NCBI GenBank assembly: GCA_030760725.1
Contig: JASWHV010000001.1
Span: forward strand, 75,723,683-75,787,682
Direction: 5' to 3'
Origin: Neostapfia colusana
Lineage: Eukaryota > Streptophyta > Magnoliopsida > Poales > Poaceae
Length of the DNA stretch: 64,000 bases
The notes under the pieces are model-generated. The model was not told the DNA's origin, did not search any database, and saw only the letters and a list, made by a program, of their open reading frames with translations. Positions 56,298 to 64,000 of the stretch are shown here, piece by piece. The first letter of the stretch is position 1, and each line of letters starts with the position of its first letter. A program made the position numbers and the translations under genes.

Positions 56298-57185
56298 ATG
56301 GTTCGCACTCGGGCCACGCATGAGGTTGGTGGCTCTAGTCAGCAGGGTGGTGATGACTCCCAACCACCTGCCTTCGACAGCACCCCGCAGCAACAACCAC
56401 CACCGCTGCCGCCGCTTACACTAGCGGATGTGATAGCGGCACTAGTGGGGAATCGTGAGGAGCAGACGACCGATCTTCTCCGCACGATCGTGCAGAATAC
56501 GTCCCAGACAGGGGGGCATCAAGAGAGGGGGCCTCGTGAGCCCCACACTGTGACGTACTCGGATTTCATGAGTACGCATCCTCCGGTGTTCACCGAAGCG
56601 GCAGAACCCCTGGAGGCCGACAACTGGCTGCAGACAATTGAGTCCAAGTTCGGGCTGCTCCAATGCACAGAGCGGAAGAAGACTCTCTTCGCGGCGCAGC
56701 AGCTTCATGGTGCCGCTGGTGCGTGGTGGGCGAACTATGTCGCCTCACTACCTGCTGGCCACACCGTGGAATGGACAGAATTCCGGGAGGCGTTCCGCGC
56801 CTACCATATCCATCCCAGGATACTGAAGCAGAAGTTACAAGAGTTCTTGGAGCTGAAGCAGGGCGGGAGGAGTGCCCACGACTACTCCCATCTCTTCAAT
56901 CATCTGGCGCAGTATGCGCCGGATTATGTCTCCACCGAGGAGAAGAAGCGAGAGCAGTTATATCGGGGGTTAAATCCCGAGATGAAGACACATCTCGTAC
57001 AATGCAATCGCGGCACGTTCAACGATCTCGTCAATGCCGCGATCATGCAAGAAGATGCTCAACGAGAATTGGTGGATGAGCAGCGAAAGCGCAGCGCTCC
57101 ACCAAGCAGCAGGGGTGGAGCTCCTCAAAAATACCGCATGGTGTATCGGACACCATCCGGTCAGCAGTGGCATCCACCGGCGTGA
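56298..57185 (+). pseudogene. E3 gag, N-terminal part
   Basis: I place the start at ATG 56298 (MVRTRATHEVGG), because G1 gag starts the same way and the upstream ATG at 56244 lies before the acceptor-like TTGCAG. A Gln/Pro-rich segment (about residues 30-60) is followed by the retrotransposon gag domain (DFMSTHPPVFTEAAEP, WLQTIESKFG, LFAAQQLHGAAGAWW, about 95-235). The frame ends at TGA 57183-57185; gag continues in the same frame to the zinc knuckle, so the stop is a lesion. Confidence 0.9.
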
Positions 57186-57518
57186 CCTCAGCAGTTCGGG
57201 GGTCGTTCTTTCCAGCCACCCCCGTTCCGACCGCCGATGCCACCACCACGACCACAACAGCAGCAGCAGATGGTACACCGGGCATTTCCACTGCCACAAT
57301 GCGCCCCGGGTTTCTGTCTGCCAATCAGCGAAGGACCGCCTCGGTACACCTGCTACACGTGTGGCCAGGCGGGCCATTTCTCAAAGGACTATCCCCAGGG
57401 GCAGCAGAGCAGCGGGCAAGCCCAATATCAAGGCGGTGCTCGAGGCCTACCTCCGGTCAAGAAGGGAGGTCAGCGAACCGTGGGCGTTCGCAACCTCGAC
57501 ATTGAGGACGCCCCATAG
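57186..57518 (+). pseudogene. E3 gag C-terminus with damaged zinc knuckle
   Basis: In frame after TGA 57183. A Pro/Gln-rich linker is followed by CYTCGQAGHFSKDY. The last Cys of the CCHC knuckle, present in G1 and E1, is Tyr here (near 57388), so RNA binding should be impaired. It ends at TAG 57516-57518 just before the protease region (ENMLAGTF). Confidence 0.85.
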
Positions 57519-57962
57519 GGAGAAAACATGCTGGCGGGTACGTTCACTCTCAGCAATCAAGCAATCATCATATTATTTGATTCTGGTGCAACCCACAACT
57601 TCATAAGTGCATCATATGTGGTTAAGCATCAACTGGAAGCCTTTCCAACTGAGTGCTCTTATATGATCTGCTCACCGGGAGGGAAGATTTCAGCAACTAT
57701 GATGATTCCGAAAGCACCACTGTGCTTAGGTGGGAAGATATATCCCACTATTATGATTATTCTTGAGGGGCATAAGATTTAGGCAATCTTAGGGATGTCA
57801 TGGCTAAGTTACCATGGCGCTGTCCTAGAAACTTTATCACAAACAGTTCACCTCAACTCCCCACTACACCGTCCAGAGTCCCTCATGCTAGACAATCCAG
57901 TCCCGGAAGTTTCAGCCACCTATACTACTGAAGCTTCCAATTTGAGGACATCCCTGTAGTCC
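57519..57962 (+). pseudogene. E3 protease
   Basis: IILFDSGATHNFISASYV carries the catalytic DSG near 57577; YMICSPGGKI and LCLGGKIYPTIMIILEGHKI follow. TAG at 57780-57782 interrupts it just before LGMSWLSYHG; the same frame continues to a shift near 57945. Confidence 0.87.
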
Positions 57963-58420
57963 GAGAGTATCCCGACGTGTTCCCGGATGATCTCCCGGGC
58001 ATGCCACCTGAACGGGATGTGGAGTTCAAGATAGAGCTTGCACCCAGGACTACTCCCATATCACAGAGACCATACAAAATGACTCCGAATGAGCTGGCTG
58101 AGTTGAAAGAACAGCTCAATGATTTGTTGAGCAAGGGTTTCTTTAGGCCGAGTTATTCGCCTTGGGGATGCTCGGCGCTGTTCGTCAAGAAGAAGGATGA
58201 AACTGAGGCTGTGTGTGGATTACCGGCCGCTCAACGCCGTCACCATCAAGAACAAATATCCACTGCCCCGCATTGACATACTGTTTGATCAGCTTGTGGG
58301 TGCAAGTGTGTTCTCCAAGATGGACCTTCGCTCTGGGTATAATCAAATAAAAATCCGAGTGGAGGATATCCCGAAATTACGGCCATCTCGACGAGATATG
58401 GCTTATACGAATATCTCGTC
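57963..58420 (+). pseudogene. E3 reverse transcriptase, N-terminal part
   Basis: FPDDLPGMPPERDVEFKIEL, RPYKMTPNELAELK and CSALFVKKKDET, then an indel near 58200, then LRLCVDYRPLNAV and FSKMDLRSGYNQIKIR, then a second indel near 58373 in the KTAFSTRYG segment. Three reading frames are needed to follow the RT fingers. Confidence 0.87.
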
Positions 58421-59035
58421 ATGTCTTTTGGTCTCACTAATGCTCCAGCATATTTCATGTATCTCATGAACTCGGTGTTCACGCCGGAGCTGGACAAGTT
58501 CGTTGTGGTGTTCATTGATGATATCTTGGTTTACTCCAAGACAGAAGCACAACAGACCGAACACTTGAGAATCGTTCTTCAACGACTGCGAGACCATCAG
58601 CTTTATGCTAAGTTCAGCAGATGCGAGTTTTGGATCAGCCAAGTGCCATTTTTGGGACATATTATCTCAGCAGAAGGCATTGCGGTTGACCCAAGCAAAA
58701 TTGAGCAAGTGCTGGAATGGAAAGCTCCCACTTCTGTCCATGAAGTCAGAAGCTTCCTCGGTTTAGCAGTATATTACCTGAGATTCATTCCAAGCTTCTC
58801 CAAGCTTGCTAAGCCGATGACAGAATTATTGAAGAAGGGAACAAAATATGTTTGGAACGCAGCATGTGAAGGAGCGTTCCAAGCATTGGTGAAGCATCTC
58901 ACAACAGCCCCGGTCTTAGCTCAACCGGATACGACCAAGCCCTTCGACGTGTATTGTGATGCGTCCGGTATTGGGCTCGGCTGCATGTTGATGCAAGAAG
59001 GATGTGTGGTCGCGTATGGCTCACGCCAACTTTGA
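58421..59035 (+). pseudogene. E3 reverse transcriptase palm and RNase H start
   Basis: MSFGLTNAPAYFMYLMNSVF, VVFIDDILVYSKTE (catalytic FIDD), FLGHIISAEGIAVDPSKI, then FDVYCDASGIGLGC and VAYGSRQL. It ends at TGA 59033-59035 within RNase H, where G1 and E1 have Arg; E2 has TGA at the same codon. Confidence 0.9.
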
Positions 59036-60481
59036 AACCATGAGCAGCACTATCCGACTCATGATCTTGAGCTTGCTGCTGTGGTTTTAGCGCTGAAAAT
59101 GTGGAGGCACTATCTCCTGGGAAATTTGGTGCATCTCTACTCTGACCACAAGAGCTTAAAATATATCTTCACCCACGAGGAGCTGAATATGAGACAAAGG
59201 AGGTGGTTAGAACTAATCAAAGATTATGAGATTGAGATTCATTACCACCCCGGCAAGGCGAATGTGGTTGCCGACGCACTGAGTAGGAAGTCACATGTCC
59301 ATAACCTCACCATTACACCGATGGAAGAGGAAGGGCCGAGTTTATACTTGGTTCCTTATGGATCACTCTACAACCTTGCTCTCACCCCTACCATTAGGGA
59401 GGTTATCATTGCTGCTCAGAAAGTTGACAAGGGCATGGCACATCTCTGGAGACGGATAGACGGTGGGGATATCAAATGTTTCCGGAAAGATGATGAGGGG
59501 ACGCTGTGGTTCAATGACCGCATAGTCATACCCCGGAATATGGAGCTGAGGAAGAAGATACTTGATGAAGCTCACTTGTCTAAATTCTCCATTTATCCGG
59601 GCAGCAACAAAATGTACCAAGATTTAAAAAGGAAATTTTGGTGGACACAGATGAAGCGGGAAGTGGCTAAATACGTATCCGAGTGTGATACGTGTAGACG
59701 AGTGAAAGCGGATCACATGAGAAAATCAGGGCTGTTACAACCCCTGAAAATTACAGCATGGAAGTGGGAAGATGTGAGCATGGATTTCATTGTGGGATTA
59801 CCCCTGACTTCCAACAAGCATGATTCCATTTGGCTAATTGTTGACCGATTAACCAAGTCGGCTCACTTCATTCCCGTGCATACACATTTCCATGCCAGCA
59901 GGTATGCGGAGTTGTACATTGCAAGAATTCTATGCTTGCATGGAGTACCCAAGACCATAATCTCAGACCGAGGGGCATTATTTGTGGCCCATTTCTGGGA
60001 GCAGTTGCACACTTCTTTGGGTACTAAACTGATTAGAAGCTCCGCTTATTACCCTCAGACAGATGGACAAACGGAGAGGGTGAACCAAGTATTAGAAGAC
60101 ATGTTGAGAGCATGTGCCATCTACCACGGTAGAAACTGGTATGATCATCTAACATTGGCGGAATTCTCATACAACAATGGCTATCAGGCGAGTATCAAGA
60201 TGGCACCATATGAGGCTCTCTACGGTCGCAAATGCCGCACCCCATTGAACTGGTGTAAGTCCGGTGAAAGGGTCACGTTCTATGTTGATGTGGTGAACGA
60301 CGCCGAAGAGCGCGTTTGGATGATTCAAGCCAACTCGAAGGCCGCTCAATCCCGGCAGAAAAGCTATGCTGATAAGAGGCGTAGGCCGCTACACTTCGAT
60401 GCCGGGGAACACGTGTATCTCCGTGTATCTCCGATGAAAGGTGTACACCGCTTCGGCGTGAAGGGGAAGCTCGCTCCCTGA
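59036..60481 (+). pseudogene. E3 RNase H rest and integrase
   Basis: In frame after TGA 59033, and the longest open stretch of E3. RNase H: LALKMWRHYLLG, YSDHKSLKYIF, VVADALSRKS. Integrase HHCC: AHLSKFSIYPGSNKMYQ, with Tyr where G1 has the second zinc-binding His, and SECDTCRRV. Core: SMDFIVGLPLTSNKHDSIW, TIISDRGALFVAHFWEQLH, SAYYPQTDGQTERVNQ, so D, D and E are present. It ends at TGA 60479-60481, where E2 has CGA. Confidence 0.9.
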
Positions 60482-60815
60482 TTTATTGGACCCTATGCTG
60501 TCACGAAAAGTGTGGACCAGTGGCGTATAGACTGGAACTACCAGCATCTCTCGCTGGTGTTCATGACGTTTACGGAAATGTCTGAAGTATACGGCTGCTG
60601 TTCCCACCGAAGATATTGGCGAGCTGCAACCGGATTTGATGTATGCTGAATATCTGGTGGCGATTATTGATGAGAAGGTTTGGACCACGCGTAACAGAAC
60701 GCTGTGGTTCTACAAGATACTATGGACAAACCACACCGCTGAAGAAGCGACGTGGGAGCGCGAGGAGTTCCTTCACTCAAACTACCCGGACTTCATGGCG
60801 TCTCATCATGGGTAA
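60482..60815 (+). pseudogene. E3 integrase C-terminus with chromodomain-like tail (shifted)
   Basis: FIGPYAV follows the stop, then an indel near 60500 and a small deletion near 60570 disturb the frame. From about 60680 the chromodomain reads TRNRTLWFYKILW, NHTAEEATWE and FMASHHG to TAA 60813-60815, matching the E2 end. Confidence 0.82.
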
Positions 60816-60868
60816 GTTCCTATTACATCGTCATCTATTCCTTTATAATCTCGGGATGAGATTCTTTT

Positions 60869-60881
60869 AAGGGGGGTGGGA
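60869..60881 (+). other. polypurine tract of E3
   Basis: AAGGGGGGTGGGA with a single T, directly before the LTR start TGTAAAAACCC at 60882. Confidence 0.88.
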
Positions 60882-63800
60882 TGTAAAAACCCAAGAATTG
60901 ACTTGCTAAAATGTTCATCACATCACCACACCACAGCTCATTTGGGTGGTAGCTCATGAACATTTGTGAAGAGCAAGTGAACACAATCAAGAGGGTGATT
61001 AAAGGAAAAGCCCATAACTCCAAAAAGCAGGAGCTCACACACACAAACATGAGAGGATGGATTTCCCATTAGGCTCTAAACACTCTGGGGGATGCTCATG
61101 CCAAGTCTCATGCAAATTCAAATCAGTTTGAGGCACTTTTGGAGACTTTTGTAAAAGGGGCTAATTTGAACGCAAATTCAAAATTGCAGCCACTTTCATC
61201 ACTTGGATTCAAAAGTTAACTTCATATTCAAACACAGCACTTTTTTCTGAGTTAGTCCACCAATTTTTATCCTCATTGGAGTTCATCTTGTCGGGAGCTA
61301 ATTTTGCAATAATTCAAAACTGAATTTGAAATTCAAATTCTAAATTGAAGCAAGTTTAGTCAAACCAATTTCAAATTGAGGAACTCAAATTCAACTCATG
61401 ACTTTGTGGCTAAGTTTACCATTTAAGTGTGAGTACCTGGGATATTTGCAGTGAAAATTGGAAAAGAATTAGAGGGGAGAGCTGGGGCCCACTGGTCAGT
61501 GAATCAGCCTCCACTGAACCGACTCAAACCGAAGGAAACAACTGCGGGCGACCGTCGAGCGCTCGGGGCCAGCCAGCTCGCTCGGTTAGCACCACCTCAC
61601 GGTGAAAAACCCGGCTCAAAGTCCAGAACACGAGCTACTCTAGCCGTTCTCTTCATTCCCGAGTGAAACCAGCTCACACCGTGCCGTAGGATTATTTCCG
61701 CTAGTGAGTTCTTTCCGCCGCTCTCTGATCACCGCCAACCAGCCGATCCCGGCTGCTTCACCCGCTGCCACCAGAGAAGAAAAGGTGTGCCTTCTTGTGA
61801 GGAAGCTGTAGGAGGAAACCGTTTGCTGTTCCATGCGGTGTAGAGCGAGAATTCCGAGTTTCCCTCCATGGTGTACCTTAGGGTTAGCAATTGGTCGTCA
61901 GCGAAATTCGTTGCACAAAGGCAACCGCCGGTCGAGCTACAGCTCACACACGCTCTAGACATCGTGTGCTTCTCCCCGAGCATGAACCCGCAAGAACAAC
62001 CACCCAAACCTTAGTTTCACCGATAAACAGTCCGGCGGAAGAGAGGGTCGCCGGTGAGGTCCGGGTTGCTGGCTGTTTAGGTCCCAACCGAGGTCATGCC
62101 AAGCTTCCCGAGGCTTCCCTGGACATGGTGACGCGATTAGCGCGCGAAGGGGGTGGTCAGAAAGACAGGAATGCATTGCCGATGTTGCACAGGGATATAG
62201 CGCTCTTCGCCGGCGAGCTACGGCAGTTAGCCGGTGGCAGCATGGTGTCCAGCATGTTCAGCATCCAAAATTACGTAGGGGCGGCGAGTTTCATCGTCAC
62301 CGACGACTTCGCCGGAGCTCCGGCGGCTCGGGGCGGCGGCATCGTGAGGTAGACGAAGGGCGCGGGTCCCAAGTGTCAGCCGCTGAGCTAAGCGCGTGTG
62401 GTTAGTTTAATTTAAACGGGCGGGCCCTGCTGTCAGTCACTGTTTAAGCGCGGGAAACGATTTTCTTTAGGAAAATAATTCAGGGATCAGCCCAAACTTT
62501 AAAAATTCATAACTTTGGGTAGGAGTGTCCAAATTTACTGAACCAAATTTCGTTAGATTTATCTCTTCGAGTACTATCCAGCAAAACAAGTTTCAGCTCA
62601 TGAAAATTATTCATTTTCCAGAATTAATTCCCTCAATCTTAAACTATTGGGAATTTTATCTGGAGAATTCCTTTATGGAAAATTCTGAAATTTCGTTTGG
62701 ATATTCATATGAAAATCCTTGAGTCACAGGAAAAATTTCAGATCCATCCAAGTTAAATTAGTCCCCCTTATGGTGTGATTAGGTGAACTGCCCTGAGAAA
62801 ATGGGAAAATGTACAGAAACATTTTTCAGATTTTCTCAAATCTTGTTTAGTGCATAACTTCATCTAGGATTCTTCAAATGACATGAAACCAATTGCATTA
62901 GAACCATTTCAAATTCTAGTTTCCAGAGAGTAATGGGTTCAACCATGAAAATCCATGGAAATCCTTAGAGGCTCTAATAGTGACCAAATAGGCTTTTATT
63001 TGTACAGAGCTCAAATGAACTTTGTTTCAAATGAAACTTGGTCAAGTCTCTGATTATGAACCTACCAATCCACCATAAAAATTTCAGATCCAAAGGGGAG
63101 GGCTAGCTAGAGTTATGGTCTTTACATCTTCAATTTAACACATTGCATTTAAATTGACATATAGTATATTGCTTACGTGTAGTCGCTGAAGGCGAGGAAA
63201 CCCCGGAAGTGCTGGACTTTCTCCTTCCGGACGAAGCCCTAACATCTGACCAACAGCAACAAGGCAAGCCGCAGTTTGCATTAGCAAGTTTTACAAAGTT
63301 TTGCTTTATGTATACTTAGCATGAGGTATGTATGTGCATTAGGTGTAGGATGGATGAAACCCCAAGTGCATAACCAGATTTTCCCTACAAAAGTGTGAGT
63401 AGTATCTAAGTCCTCGAGTAGTCAGGCTATGCTTAATGTTATAGAGCTTTGGTACAAGTCGAGTAGTTGGAATCTACTCGCGAGTATAGGAGTCGGGACA
63501 CACGGGCTAAAATATGAAGTAAGGATGAACTTGTAGGCGTGTCCTTTGCTGCAATGTGCCATCCTATATTTGTTATGACCTGCATATAGAGTTTCTTGTG
63601 TAGGAAAGTCGGTTAAGTCTTGTTGAGCCATCGTGCTCATGGTTGCTGCTATAAGTGTTTTTCAGGTGAGGGGAGTATCCCACGGACTCGCGGTACGAGT
63701 CCACCGGCGAGGGCTACCCCCCGTCGGGGACCACGGTTGAGTGAGAGCCGTACACGCTGCGCTGAGCTGAGGAGTGAGGCTAGTGTGGGTTGTCCATAGG

Positions 63801-64000
63801 GCTGGACAACCGGCTTTTGCTAGTTAGGTGGGCGTGAGTTGTAAAAGTTAGCTTCCGCATGAATAAATTCTGTTCTTAGTTGTAAACTGAAGGTATGTAC
63901 CAATTTGTACATATTCAGTTGTTTTCTATGTAATACAATGTCGTTCTTATGCTGTGTGCTGTCGGGTGTCGCATCGTGCGGCACCACCCTCTGAGATCCC
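60882..64000 (+). repeat. E3 3' LTR (family G3), cut by window end
   Basis: Begins TGTAAAAACCC. Relative to the 5' LTR it lacks about 640 bp at about 63508 (the DNA between 53189 and 53828 of the 5' copy). Stem-loops lie at 63460-63480 and 63624-63639. The acidic frame at 63665 is broken by a 2-base insertion and a Trp-to-stop change. It ends in CTCTGAGATCC, about 35 bp before the expected LTR end. Confidence 0.9.

Larger units (their letters stand above)
51267..64000 (+). mobile_element. E3: Ty3/gypsy chromovirus (family G3), runs off the window
   Basis: Plus-strand element: truncated 5' LTR, PBS 54350-54361, leader to 56297, gag-pol 56298-60815, purine tract 60869-60881 and 3' LTR from 60882. 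The window ends about 35 bp before the expected LTR end. The polyprotein has at least five in-frame stops and four frameshifts. The chromodomain tail, DDE integrase and tRNA-iMet-type PBS put it in the same broad clade as G1. Confidence 0.9.

Overview
This window is plant nuclear DNA, most likely from a grass, made almost entirely of nested LTR retrotransposons. I find no host gene, tRNA, rRNA or CRISPR array. The plant call rests on the element types: Ty3/gypsy chromoviruses of the Tekay/Del kind with 3-4 kb LTRs, and Ty1/copia elements of the Sirevirus (SIRE/Maximus) kind, both primed by initiator tRNA-Met. Grass is an inference from LTR size and style. Family names G1, G2, G3 and S are mine. 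|| Layout. 1-14738: gypsy family G1 on the minus strand, ordered (second internal region)-LTR-internal-LTR, a tandem head-to-tail array that shares an LTR. It sits inside the 5' LTR of copia-1. 14739-23380: copia-1 on the plus strand, with LTR remnant, PBS, gag, PR, INT, RT, RNase H, purine tracts and a complete 3' LTR; it carries several stops and a frameshift. 23381-24891: two pieces of LTRs of family S. 24892-33188: copia-2, an inverted relative of copia-1, split by a 3159-bp solo S LTR (28582-31740) with a perfect 5-bp target duplication. 33189-37204: G2 LTR plus purine tract and a scrap of internal DNA, minus strand. 37205-44667: E1, a minus-strand G3 element with its 3' LTR and a decayed pol. 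44668-51266: E2, a plus-strand G3 element with pol and 3' LTR, joined head to head with E1. 51267-64000: E3, a plus-strand G3 element with a 5'-truncated LTR, PBS, leader, gag-pol and a 3' LTR cut by the window end. || Relative ages follow from nesting: S-LTR DNA is oldest, then the two copia elements, then G1, solo S and the G2/G3 cluster. Every gag-pol in view is broken, so mobilisation would need proteins from elsewhere. || The most interesting signal is in the LTRs. Families S, G2 and G3 share, in the same order near the LTR 3' end, a short stem-loop, a pyrimidine-rich CAG acceptor-like site, and a small acidic reading frame that starts Gly-Glu in S and G3 and ends at a conserved stop. Three S copies keep this frame at exactly 36 nt, with only conservative or synonymous changes apart from the last residue. 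A second stem-loop is conserved in seven G1/G2/G3 LTRs, and its two stem changes keep pairing through wobble. The solo S LTR also carries about 12 tandem units with G-box (CACGTG-like) cores upstream of a TATA box.
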